64,000 nucleotides of DNA from Flagellimonas_B algarum (lineage in GTDB: Bacteria; Bacteroidota; Bacteroidia; Flavobacteriales; Flavobacteriaceae). The notes beneath the pieces were generated by a model that was not told the origin of the DNA, searched no databases, and saw only the letters and a program-made list of their open reading frames with translations. How positions within the stretch are numbered: position 1 is the stretch's first letter; each line of letters opens with the position of its first letter. The stretch covers positions 1,054,001 to 1,118,000 of the forward strand of contig NZ_JBEVTG010000002.1 of assembly GCF_040513375.1 (NCBI RefSeq), read 5' to 3'. This document shows, piece after piece, positions 26,569 through 35,075 of the stretch. Made by a program: the position numbers and the translations under genes.

Positions 26569-27000
26569 TTATTCAAAAATGCGAAGGATGTCACCATTTT
26601 GCTCCACATTGAAGATCTTCAAAGGGTTGCTGGTAATGGTGTTTATCGGGGTTCCGTTTTGATCGAAGCGCGATCCGTGGGTCGAACAAAGGAAAATACC
26701 TCCTTCTTCGGTAGTAAAACGAACCTCTTCGGTCTGCTGGTGACTGCAAATCTGACTGGCAGCGACCAACTCACCCTGTAAGTTTCTGGCAATGACGACG
26801 AAATTCGTTCGGATGAACCCACCGTTTTCGGCAAGGGGGGCAGCTTCGGCTGAAGTTAAATCCACAGTGAAATCGACACCTTCGGGAATCGGAAAGGTCT
26901 CCAGTTCCTCACTATCGGTCGAACATCCATGTAAACAAGGGAAGGTGACCGCGAAAGCGGCTCCGGCTCCAAGACTTTTTAGGAATTGTTTTCTTTCCAT
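26569..27000 (-). CDS. Rieske [2Fe-2S] lipoprotein
   Basis: A 143-residue exported iron-sulfur protein. Cluster ligands are visible as CSH (C85, H87) and CSTH (C105, H108). The N-terminus (ERKQFLKSLGAGAA) resembles a Tat-type signal, and the lipobox ends at C26 (LHGC), so it is probably exported folded and lipid-anchored. First gene of the redox operon. It could pass electrons to the flavin or thiol partners encoded after it; the real donor and acceptor are unknown. Confidence 0.9.
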   Translation of the reverse strand: MERKQFLKSLGAGAAFAVTFPCLHGCSTDSEELETFPIPEGVDFTVDLTSAEAAPLAENGGFIRTNFVVIARNLQGELVAASQICSHQQTEEVRFTTEEGGIFLCSTHGSRFDQNGTPINTITSNPLKIFNVEQNGDILRIFE

Positions 27001-27101
27001 AGCGTTTTCATTTGGGGTTTACCTTTAAACGCTAACAATGGGATTTTCGTATGGAAACCCCAGTAAAGATACCAACAGCGGTAGAGTTTCGAAGCAGGCG
27101 G

Positions 27102-28283
27102 TTATTGATATTCGAAAGTGCCGAACTCGCTACGGATCGTCAATTTTTTCGCAGCATGGGCTTCCACCCTACCGATGACCTGGGCATCGACCCCAAAGGA
27201 TTTGGAAATAGTGATCAAGTCGTCGGCGCTCTTTGGATCCACATAAAGCTCCAATCGATGGCCACAATTGAAGACCTGGTACATTTCCTTCCAATCGGTT
27301 CCGGATTGCTCTTGGATCAAGCGGAACAGGGGTGGTACGGGCAGTAGGTTGTCTTTGATGACATGCACATCGTCGACGAAATGCAGGATTTTCGTTTGGG
27401 CGCCTCCACTGCAATGCACCATACCATGGATGGTATCGGCGGAATATTTCGAAAGGATTTTTTTAACGATCGGGGCATAGGTACGCGTCGGTGATAATAC
27501 CAGGCGGCCGGCATCGAGCGGCGCATCTTGAACCGTATCGGTCAATCGCTTTTGACCCGAATAGACCAAATCTTCAGGAACCTCGGCATCGAAGCTTTCC
27601 GGATAGGTCGTGGCCAAATATTTTGAAAACACATCATGGCGTGCCGAGGTCAGGCCGTTGCTCCCCATACCTCCGTTGTATTCGGATTCATAACTGGCCT
27701 GGCCATAAGAGGCCAAACCGACGATCACATCGCCAGCTTGGATGTTCGCGTTATCGATAACGTCTTCACGCTTCATTCGGGCCGTCACGGTCGAATCGAC
27801 GATGATCGTTCGGACCAAATCGCCTACATCGGCCGTCTCCCCTCCGGTTGAATGGATAGTGACCCCGTGTCGTTTCAAGTCGGAAATCAATTCTTCGGTA
27901 CCATTGATGATCGCGGAGATGACTTCGCCGGGAACGCGGTTTTTATTTCTGCCAATAGTCGACGACAACAAGATGTCATCGGTGGCTCCGACACAGATAA
28001 GATCATCGATGTTCATGATCAAAGCGTCTTGGGCAATGCCTTTCCAAACCGAAAGATCACCGGTTTCCTTCCAATACATATACGCCAAGGACGACTTGGT
28101 GCCGGCCCCATCGGCATGCATGACCAGGCAATGGGCATCGCTCCCTGTCAGGTAATCGGGCACGATCTTGCAAAACGCTTTGGGGAAAAGGCCCTTATCG
28201 ATGTTTTTGATCGCATTGTGCACATCTTCCTTTGCTGCCGAAACCCCTCGTTGGGCATACCGTTTACTCGTTGCTGAGGCCAT
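27102..28283 (-). CDS. purM: Phosphoribosylformylglycinamidine cyclo-ligase (AIR synthetase)
   Basis: ATP-dependent ring closure of FGAM to AIR in purine synthesis. It has 393 residues, the longer form usual in Bacteroidota, with the N-terminal signature KRYAQRGVSAAKEDVHNAIK, HADGAGTKS and DDLICVGATDD, and the C-terminal domain beginning near DTIHGMVHCSGGAQTK. It sits alone between the Rieske operon and a divergent lipoprotein gene. Confidence 0.92.
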   Translation of the reverse strand: MASATSKRYAQRGVSAAKEDVHNAIKNIDKGLFPKAFCKIVPDYLTGSDAHCLVMHADGAGTKSSLAYMYWKETGDLSVWKGIAQDALIMNIDDLICVGATDDILLSSTIGRNKNRVPGEVISAIINGTEELISDLKRHGVTIHSTGGETADVGDLVRTIIVDSTVTARMKREDVIDNANIQAGDVIVGLASYGQASYESEYNGGMGSNGLTSARHDVFSKYLATTYPESFDAEVPEDLVYSGQKRLTDTVQDAPLDAGRLVLSPTRTYAPIVKKILSKYSADTIHGMVHCSGGAQTKILHFVDDVHVIKDNLLPVPPLFRLIQEQSGTDWKEMYQVFNCGHRLELYVDPKSADDLITISKSFGVDAQVIGRVEAHAAKKLTIRSEFGTFEYQ

Positions 28284-28369
28284 AGTCCGATTTTGCGCAA
28301 AAATAGGAAATTGCTTTTTGCGTTTTGGAAATTTAATACCTTTAAATCGAATTCCAATTCCATCAAAAA

Positions 28370-29143
28370 ATGTACAGAACCTCCATCTTCCTTTTGGTTT
28401 TCATGACCCTTGCTTCCTGTAAAGAGCAAGGAAAAGAAACCGAAACCCGTTGGCAAACCAAGAAATTGGCCGAAGCCAACAAGGCACACAACCAGTTGTT
28501 CGCCATCGAAAAAGAACAAGGCTGGCAGTTGTTGTTCGATGGGGAGACCCTTGATGGCTGGCATTTGTACAACAAGGCCGATTCTACGGCCCATGCCGCT
28601 TGGGAGGTACGTGACGGCATGCTATTCTGCAATGCCACTGATGAAAACCGAGTTCATGGGGATTTGGTGACAGATCAAGATTTCGAAGATTACGAACTGG
28701 CCTTTGATTGGAAAATCGCCACCCGGGGCAATAGCGGTATTTTCATCAATGTACAGGAAGCACCGGAGTACGCCACGGCCTACCAGACCGGCCCGGAATA
28801 CCAATTGCTGGAACCTTCGCATATGGACACCGATGTCGGGGTAAAACGACCCGGTTGCCTTTATGGGTTTTCGGAACAGCTGAATACGGTAGAGGCCAAT
28901 CCGGCAGGACAATGGAACCACTCACGGATCGTGCAACGGCAAGGAAAGATCGAGTTTTACCTGAACGGAAAACTGACCGCTACCGAAGACTTTTCAAGTG
29001 CCTCATGGAAGGCCAAGGTCGATGCCAACGGGTTTTCGAGGTTCCCGGCCTACGGACAGGCCACCAAAGGGAAAATAGCCCTACAGAATTGGTATTTCGA
29101 GGTATGGTTCCGCAACATGAAGATCCGGGAAATCCCGAGTTAA
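28370..29143 (+). CDS. DUF1080 (3-keto-disaccharide hydrolase type) lipoprotein
   Basis: A 257-residue lipoprotein (MTLASC lipobox) with one DUF1080 domain, a concanavalin-like beta sandwich; some homologues hydrolyse 3-keto-glycosides. Typical segments are QLLFDGETLDGWHLY, GNSGIFINVQEAPEYATAYQTG, EYQLLEP and NWYFEVWFRNMKIREI. It overlaps the convergent dehydratase gene by four bases. Not obviously linked to the laminarin locus 20 kb away. Confidence 0.9.
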   Translation: MYRTSIFLLVFMTLASCKEQGKETETRWQTKKLAEANKAHNQLFAIEKEQGWQLLFDGETLDGWHLYNKADSTAHAAWEVRDGMLFCNATDENRVHGDLVTDQDFEDYELAFDWKIATRGNSGIFINVQEAPEYATAYQTGPEYQLLEPSHMDTDVGVKRPGCLYGFSEQLNTVEANPAGQWNHSRIVQRQGKIEFYLNGKLTATEDFSSASWKAKVDANGFSRFPAYGQATKGKIALQNWYFEVWFRNMKIREIPS

Positions 29144-30126
29144 AGTGAGGGCCGGTCGTTCAGGAAGTCCTTCGCCCAGATCTTTTGGGTGGTCGGCTGA
29201 TCCACATTTCCCCCGGAAATGATCATCAACACCCGCTGTTTCGATGTCTTGGGTTTCAACCACCGGCGTATGGCTTCCATGGGCATGGCACAGGTCGGTT
29301 CGATGCGGCATTTCAACAAATGGGTCAACCATTGCGTCCAATACAAAAGGTAGGTTTCCTCGATTTCGTAAAACCCATCCAATTGCTTGAGGTATTCAAA
29401 GGTTATTTCACCGGTGGCCATGGTCATCGCACCATCGGCCAAGGTATCGGGCACACCCGGCAGTCGCTGTATGGTTCCGGTACGCAAGGATTCGGCCACA
29501 TCGTTGGCATTCAAGGGCTCGACCCCGATCATTTCAGCCTTCGGATTCAAGGCCCTGGTTGCGATCAAGGTGCCTGAAGTAAGTCCACCACCACCACAAG
29601 GTGTAAAAACGGCATCGATATGCTGCAGTTCACCCAAGGCTTCCAAGGCCGCGGTTCCCTGACCGCAAATGACCTGTTCATGATTGAAGGGCGGTATCCA
29701 ATACGTTCCGTCTTTTTCGGCGGCCTCACGGACCAAGGCATCCGTAATGTCACGGTCTTTACTCAACACCACTTCGGCACCATAAGACCGGGTCGCTTGG
29801 ATCTTTACTTGGGAGGAATATTCGGGCATGAAAATCGTCGTCGGGATGCCGAATTGTTTCCCGGCAAAGGCTACGGCCTGGGCATGGTTGCCCGAACTAT
29901 TGGCCACGATATGTTGTGGGGTCTGACCAGTTTCTTGAAGCCAAGCTACGGTATTGACACCCCCTCGCGCCTTAAAGGCCCCTATTTTCTGAAAATTCTC
30001 ACATTTAAAGAAAATCTCATGGCCCAACCAGTCGTTGAGCAATGATGAAGTGAATATCGGGGTCTTGTTGATAAACGGGTCGATGCGCCGTTTAGCAGCC
30101 TCGAGGTCTTGAAGGGTCAATTGCAT
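29140..30126 (-). CDS. Serine/threonine dehydratase-like PLP enzyme
   Basis: A 328-residue fold-type II PLP enzyme of the serine racemase/threonine dehydratase/threo-3-hydroxyaspartate ammonia-lyase group. The PLP-lysine motif is IGAFKARGG, the phosphate-binding loop CGGGGLTSG, and the asparagine loop NSSGNHAQA. No C-terminal ACT domain, so it is not the allosteric IlvA form. I took the ATG at 30126 because the conserved N-terminal helix starts there. Exact substrate uncertain. Confidence 0.85.
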   Translation of the reverse strand: MQLTLQDLEAAKRRIDPFINKTPIFTSSLLNDWLGHEIFFKCENFQKIGAFKARGGVNTVAWLQETGQTPQHIVANSSGNHAQAVAFAGKQFGIPTTIFMPEYSSQVKIQATRSYGAEVVLSKDRDITDALVREAAEKDGTYWIPPFNHEQVICGQGTAALEALGELQHIDAVFTPCGGGGLTSGTLIATRALNPKAEMIGVEPLNANDVAESLRTGTIQRLPGVPDTLADGAMTMATGEITFEYLKQLDGFYEIEETYLLYWTQWLTHLLKCRIEPTCAMPMEAIRRWLKPKTSKQRVLMIISGGNVDQPTTQKIWAKDFLNDRPSL

Positions 30127-30169
30127 TCCCAAAAGTAAGCATCCACCCAAAAAAGCACAACCTATTCCC

Positions 30170-32356
30170 CTATTTTACGAACAATAGCTCACGGTATTTC
30201 GTCAACGGCCAGAGGTCGTCGGCCACCACCCGTTCAAGGCCATCGGCATGTTCGCGAATCTTATCGAAAAAGGGCTTGACATTGTTGCAATAGGCTTGGG
30301 CCTTTTTCGCAATGGTCGCCATATTCTCGGCCCGTTCCTTGGTTTCGATCATGCTATCGGTCAACTTTTTGATGGCCACCAAATGCTCCCCGATTTGTTC
30401 CAGGATATTCAATTGAGGTTCGGTCATCGTCTTGTGTGCGGCCCCATAGACCTCTTTAAGGCCGGTCACGTTCTGCAGCAACAGGTTCTGGTACTTGACC
30501 GCTGAAGGTAGGATGTGGTTGTAGACCAGTTCGCCTAAAATGCGCCCTTCGATCTGCAAATGGAAAACATAATTGTCCAATTCAACTTCTTGATGGGCCG
30601 AGAGTTCGACTTCGCTCATCACCGCCATGCTCTTGAACAAGGCGATGCTTTCTTTCGAAGTCAGTACCTGAAGGGCCTCGGGGGTCGATTTGTTGTTGCT
30701 CAGTTTTCTTCTTCTGGCTTCTTCCTGCCATTCGAAACTGTAGCCATCACCATCGAAACGGATCCGTTTCGAGGTTTTGATATACTCTCGAAGTACATTG
30801 AAGACCGCCTCATCCTTTTTCAATTTCTTTTTGTCGATCAAGGCGTCGACCTCCTTTTTAAAATCCGTCAATTGTTGGGCCACGATCGTATTTAAAACCG
30901 TCATGGGTTTGGCGCAGTTCATCTTTGCCCCGACCCCGCGGATCTCGAATTTGTTGCCGGTAAAGGCAAATGGTGAGGTACGGTTGCGGTCGGTATTGTC
31001 TAAAAGGATCTCAGGGATTTTCCCTACGACGTTCAATTTGAGTTCGGTTTTCTCTTGGGGCGACAGCTTTCCTTTGGATACCCCCTCCAATTCATCAAGT
31101 ACATCGCCCAGTTGATTGCCGATGAAAATCGATATGATCGCCGGAGGCGCTTCATGCCCACCGAGGCGATGGTCGTTACTGGCCGAAGCGATCGAAGAAC
31201 GTAGCAGTTCCTCATAACTATCGACCGCTTTGATGGTATTCACGAAGAAGGTCAAGAATTGGAGGTTCTTCATGGGGGTTGTTCCGGGGCTCAATAAATT
31301 GGTACCGGTATCGGTGGCCAATGACCAGTTGTTGTGTTTGCCCGATCCGTTCATTCCGGCGAAGGGCTTTTCATGGAACAATACCTTGAACCCATGGGCA
31401 TCGGCTATCTCATCCATCACATCCATCAACAAAAGGTTATGATCGACCGATAGGTTGGCTTCCTCGAAAACCGGGGCCAATTCAAATTGGTTCGGGGCGA
31501 CTTCATTATGCCGTGTCTTCACCGGAATACCCAACCCGGTACAAACTTGCTCCAGCTCGCTCATGAAGCTCAACACCCTACTGGGGATGACGCCGAAGTA
31601 ATGATCATCCAATTGCTGCCCCTTGGCTGCTGAATTACCGATCAAAGTACGCCCGGTCATCAAAATGTCGGGGCGTGATTGTGCCAAGGCCTTATCGACC
31701 AAAAAATACTCTTGTTCCCAGCCCAGGGTCGCATTGACCTTTCTCACATTCTTATCGAAATACTGGGCAACGGCCGTGGCCGCCTGATCTACCGCATGTA
31801 GCGCTCGAAGCAAGGGGGCTTTATTGTCTAAGGCCTCTCCGGTGTAGGAAACGAAGATGGTCGGTATACAAAGCGTGGTTTTGTAAATAAATGCCGGTGA
31901 GGTAGGATCCCATGCCGTATACCCGCGTGCTTCAAAGGTATTCCGTAGGCCCCCACTAGGAAAACTGGAGGCATCGGGTTCTTGTTGCACCAGCTGCCCA
32001 CCTCCGAACTTTTCTATCGCACGACCATCGGCCAATAGGTCGAAAAAAGCATCGTGTTTTTCAGCGGTCTGTCCTGTCAAGGGCTGAAACCAGTGGGTAT
32101 AGTGGGTAGCCCCCATAGAAAGGGCCCAGGCTTTGATACCTTCGGCCACTTGATCGGCGATCTTGCGATCGATCTTGCTCCCTGAAAAAATAGCGGCTTT
32201 CACCTTTTTATAAGCTTCATCGGTCAAAAACTGCAGCATTTTATCGTCGTTGAAGACGTATTTCGCGAACAAATCGGAGCGTTTGCCCATTTCCTCAATT
32301 TCAATGGCCCGTCGTTTGTGGCTATCGGCCAAGGCGTCAAATCTCATTTTTGGCAT
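30170..32356 (-). CDS. glnN: Glutamine synthetase type III
   Basis: ATP-dependent glutamate-ammonia ligase of the GSIII family, 728 residues, the length typical of this large form in Bacteroidota. Signatures are the N-terminal RFDALADSHKRRAIEIEEMG, THYTHWFQPLTGQTAEKHDAF, KTRHNEVAPNQFELAPVFE and PFAGMNGSGKHNNWS. It is divergent from a type II glutamine synthetase gene, with 204 bases of AT-rich DNA between, so both could respond to the same regulator. Confidence 0.95.
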   Translation of the reverse strand: MPKMRFDALADSHKRRAIEIEEMGKRSDLFAKYVFNDDKMLQFLTDEAYKKVKAAIFSGSKIDRKIADQVAEGIKAWALSMGATHYTHWFQPLTGQTAEKHDAFFDLLADGRAIEKFGGGQLVQQEPDASSFPSGGLRNTFEARGYTAWDPTSPAFIYKTTLCIPTIFVSYTGEALDNKAPLLRALHAVDQAATAVAQYFDKNVRKVNATLGWEQEYFLVDKALAQSRPDILMTGRTLIGNSAAKGQQLDDHYFGVIPSRVLSFMSELEQVCTGLGIPVKTRHNEVAPNQFELAPVFEEANLSVDHNLLLMDVMDEIADAHGFKVLFHEKPFAGMNGSGKHNNWSLATDTGTNLLSPGTTPMKNLQFLTFFVNTIKAVDSYEELLRSSIASASNDHRLGGHEAPPAIISIFIGNQLGDVLDELEGVSKGKLSPQEKTELKLNVVGKIPEILLDNTDRNRTSPFAFTGNKFEIRGVGAKMNCAKPMTVLNTIVAQQLTDFKKEVDALIDKKKLKKDEAVFNVLREYIKTSKRIRFDGDGYSFEWQEEARRRKLSNNKSTPEALQVLTSKESIALFKSMAVMSEVELSAHQEVELDNYVFHLQIEGRILGELVYNHILPSAVKYQNLLLQNVTGLKEVYGAAHKTMTEPQLNILEQIGEHLVAIKKLTDSMIETKERAENMATIAKKAQAYCNNVKPFFDKIREHADGLERVVADDLWPLTKYRELLFVK

Positions 32357-32519
32357 GGATGTCTCTTTTGGATGGGGGTAATTATTAACAATTTAATAAA
32401 ATTGACCGCAAATATTACAATTTTTTCAATGAACCCCTAAAATCATGGGGGTTAATGAAATTATGGATAACTTTTTGAATTTTACCCCCAAAAAAAATAT
32501 AATTATTTGTTTGAATCAA

Positions 32520-32527
32520 TACTTTTG
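32520..32527 (+). promoter_or_regulatory. Candidate -7 element for the type II glutamine synthetase
   Basis: TACTTTTG matches TAnnTTTG and lies 33 bases before the start codon. As with the PII gene there is no TTG at the -33 distance, which would fit activation under nitrogen limitation; that reading is an inference. Confidence 0.45.
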
Positions 32528-32560
32528 CTACTTGTTTAAACCAAAAAATAGCCACGTGTT

Positions 32561-33565
32561 ATGAGCAAATCAAAATTAGAATACATCTGGTTGGATGGCT
32601 ATCAGCCTACCGCCAATATGAGAAGTAAAACGAAAATTGAAAAAGACTTTAGCGGTAAGCTTGAAGATTGTCCTATTTGGTCGTTTGATGGTAGTTCTAC
32701 CCAACAGGCCGAGGGCGGTTCATCCGACTGTTTGTTGAAACCCGTCGCTATTTATCCAGACCCTGCCCGTCATAACGGTTTCTTGGTCATTGCCGAGGTT
32801 TTGAACTCCGATGGCACACCACACGCCTCCAATTCAAGGGCGACCATCGATGATGAGGATGGGGATTTCTGGTTCGGTTTTGAACAAGAGTACTTCATCA
32901 TGGATACCGAGACCCAATTGCCTTTGGGCTTCCCAATGGGAGGGTATCCTGGTCCACAAGGAATGTACTACTGCTCCGTTGGTGGAAAGAACACCCACGG
33001 AAGGGACTTGGTCGAGCGCCATGCCGATATGTGCCTTGAGGCCGGAATCAATTTTGAAGGGATCAACCAAGAAGTTGCCTGTGGGCAGTGGGAGTTCCAA
33101 ATATTCGCCAAAGGTGCCAAGAATGCCGGAGACCAAGTTTGGGCCGCGCGTTACCTCTTGGATCGTTTGACCGAAGAGTACGGTTTCTACATCGAATACC
33201 ATCCGAAACCGATCAAAGGGGATTGGAACGGTTCGGGTATGCACGCCAACTTCTCGAACAGCACTTTGCGAACCGCGGGCAACAAAGAGACCTATGATAA
33301 GATCTGTGAAGCCTTCCGTCCTGTGACCAAAGAGCATATCGAAGTCTATGGGGAATTCAACGACCAACGTTTGACCGGTCTGCATGAAACCCAATCGATC
33401 CATGAATTCAGCTTTGGGGTATCCGATCGTGGAGCCTCGATCCGAATTCCGATCGCCACGGTCGAAAGTGGTTGGAAAGGATGGTTGGAAGACCGTAGAC
33501 CTGCTTCGAACGCCGATCCATACAAGGTGGCTGCCCGTATCATCAAAACGGTGAAATCCGCTTAA
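32561..33565 (+). CDS. glnII: Glutamine synthetase type II (eukaryote-like)
   Basis: A 334-residue glutamate-ammonia ligase of the GSII family, with a beta-grasp domain (about 1-105) and a catalytic domain. Visible signatures are LEYIWLDGYQPTANMRSKT, WSFDGSSTQQAEG, FGFEQEYF and GDWNGSGMHANFS, and the C-terminal RRPASNADPYKVAARI. It lacks the adenylylation site of type I enzymes, so control is likely transcriptional or by effectors. A strong terminator follows. Confidence 0.93.
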   Translation: MSKSKLEYIWLDGYQPTANMRSKTKIEKDFSGKLEDCPIWSFDGSSTQQAEGGSSDCLLKPVAIYPDPARHNGFLVIAEVLNSDGTPHASNSRATIDDEDGDFWFGFEQEYFIMDTETQLPLGFPMGGYPGPQGMYYCSVGGKNTHGRDLVERHADMCLEAGINFEGINQEVACGQWEFQIFAKGAKNAGDQVWAARYLLDRLTEEYGFYIEYHPKPIKGDWNGSGMHANFSNSTLRTAGNKETYDKICEAFRPVTKEHIEVYGEFNDQRLTGLHETQSIHEFSFGVSDRGASIRIPIATVESGWKGWLEDRRPASNADPYKVAARIIKTVKSA

Positions 33566-33600
33566 TAAGACTATAAATTAGTTGTTGCTTATAAGAAAGG

Positions 33601-33627
33601 GCCATCCCACATCGGGATGGCTTTTTT
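33601..33627 (+). terminator. Terminator after the type II glutamine synthetase gene
   Basis: An 8-bp stem GCCATCCC (33601-33608) / GGGATGGC (33614-33621), loop ACATC, then six T. It also ends against the stop of the convergent antiporter gene. Confidence 0.9.
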
Positions 33628-34573
33628 AATTGATAGTGGTGTATACGAAAACAACGTATAGGCCGATCAAGATAAGCCCATCGCGCCATCCCAAACGCAA
33701 TCCTTTCGGGATAAAAACCAAGGGCAGGATCAAAAAGGAAATCCCTAGCATCCAAAAAATATCATTCGTCAATAGCCCTTCATCAATTACAGGAATCGGG
33801 GTAATGATCGAGGTGATGCCCAACACGGCCAACAAGTTGAAAATGTTCGAACCGATCAGGTTGCCCAACGAAATCGCTTTTTCCTTCTTTAAGACCGCAA
33901 TAATAGAAGCTGCTAACTCCGGAATGCTGGTACCAACGGAAACGACGGTAATCCCGATGACCCGTTCACTGACCCCCAAGGCACCGGCCATATTCTTGGC
34001 CCCTGCTATCAACAACTCGGAACCACCCCAAAGGGCCGCCCCACCTATCCCCAATAGCAAAACCAGTTTGTGCCAAGCCATCGCCTCATCGTCTTCGGGC
34101 ATTTCGTCAACGACCGCCGTTTTTTGAAATCGCAAGAGGTAGACCAAGAACAAAAACAAAAAGGTGACCATGGCGATACCTTCGTAACGCACCAATACGC
34201 CATCGAAATAGATGAATACCGTAAATAACAGGGAGGCCATCATCATCACCGGCCAATCGGTAGAATAAAAACTTTTGCGCACATCAATGCTTCCCAGTAG
34301 CACCGTTACGGCCAAAACCAAGCCGAGGTTCGCAATATTCGAACCGACCACGTTGCCCAAAGCCAAATCGGGAGAACCATCAAGGGCGGCTTTGACACTC
34401 ACGATCAACTCCGGAGCCGAAGTTGCAAAAGAAACCACCGTCATGCCGATAACGATCTTGGGGATATCTAACCGCAACGAGAGCGCAACGGCCGATTTTA
34501 ACAGCCAGTTTCCCCCGAAGATAAGCAGGGCCAGGCCGGCCAAAATAAAAAGAAGGTTCAACACAGGCGGCAT
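33626..34573 (-). CDS. Calcium/sodium antiporter (YrbG family)
   Basis: A 315-residue inner-membrane exchanger of the CaCA superfamily with about ten helices in two inverted halves. The two alpha-repeat signatures are visible: FATSAPELIVSVKAA..GNVVGSNIANLG, and VGTSIPELAASIIAV..GNLIGSNIFNLL. I chose the ATG at 34573; another at 34600 would add nine residues. It is divergent from the BlaI gene. Confidence 0.9.
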   Translation of the reverse strand: MPPVLNLLFILAGLALLIFGGNWLLKSAVALSLRLDIPKIVIGMTVVSFATSAPELIVSVKAALDGSPDLALGNVVGSNIANLGLVLAVTVLLGSIDVRKSFYSTDWPVMMMASLLFTVFIYFDGVLVRYEGIAMVTFLFLFLVYLLRFQKTAVVDEMPEDDEAMAWHKLVLLLGIGGAALWGGSELLIAGAKNMAGALGVSERVIGITVVSVGTSIPELAASIIAVLKKEKAISLGNLIGSNIFNLLAVLGITSIITPIPVIDEGLLTNDIFWMLGISFLILPLVFIPKGLRLGWRDGLILIGLYVVFVYTTIN

Positions 34574-34642
34574 TTTTGGCAAATATAGACCAACTATCAT
34601 TCATCACCACGACACGTTTCCCCAAATTAAAAACTAAAAAAA

Positions 34643-34676
34643 TAGTTAAATAACTATAAATATAGTTGTACAACTA
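34643..34676. promoter_or_regulatory. Two spaced dyads, candidate BlaI operators
   Basis: TAGTTA-AA-TAACTA (34643-34656) and TAGTTG-TA-CAACTA (34663-34676) have the same 6-2-6 architecture and start 20 bases apart, about two helical turns. They lie just before the BlaI-family gene; the second contains TTGTACAA, close to BlaI/MecI core sites. The second also overlaps a -7-like TATAGTTG (34661-34668), so binding would block transcription. Confidence 0.6.
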
Positions 34677-34715
34677 AAAAAACAAGAGTATGTTTGACGG
34701 ACAAAATTGAATATC

Positions 34716-35075
34716 GTGCAAAAACTAACGAATAAGGAAGAGGCCGTCATGAAGATCCTATGGCAATTGGAAAAGGCCTTCGTCAAAGAGGTCATGACCG
34801 AAATGGGCGACCAAAAGCCACATTATAACACCTTATCGACCATCATTCGCAATCTTGAGGAAAAGGGCTTCGTAGGACATGAAGTATTCGGTAATACCCA
34901 TCGCTACTTCCCGAAAGTCAGCAAAGAAACTTATCGAAAAACCTATATCAACGCCACCATCGCCGATTACTATGGTAATTCGTACAAGAGCCTGGTATCG
35001 TTTTTCGCCAAGGAAGAAAAAATATCGGTCGATGAATTAAAGGAAATCATCGCCACCATCGAAAACCGGAAGTAA
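34716..35075 (+). CDS. BlaI/MecI/CopY family repressor, GTG start
   Basis: A 119-residue winged-helix repressor: KLTNKEEAVMKILWQLEKAF begins the first helix, then VKEVMTEMGDQKPHYNTLSTIIRNLEEKGF is the DNA-binding element (shown here as separate segments VKEVMTEM and YNTLSTIIRNLEEKG), and the C-terminal helix dimerises. I chose GTG 34716 because homologues begin at this QKLTNKEE; TTG 34707 is an alternative. Its stop overlaps the M56 peptidase start (TAATG), so the pair is a co-transcribed repressor/sensor-protease unit. Confidence 0.88.
   Translation: MQKLTNKEEAVMKILWQLEKAFVKEVMTEMGDQKPHYNTLSTIIRNLEEKGFVGHEVFGNTHRYFPKVSKETYRKTYINATIADYYGNSYKSLVSFFAKEEKISVDELKEIIATIENRK

Noticed and set aside
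28148..28594. Minus-strand frame of 148 codons over the purM/DUF1080 junction
   Set aside because: It overlaps the N-termini of both real genes, whose start regions are well supported.
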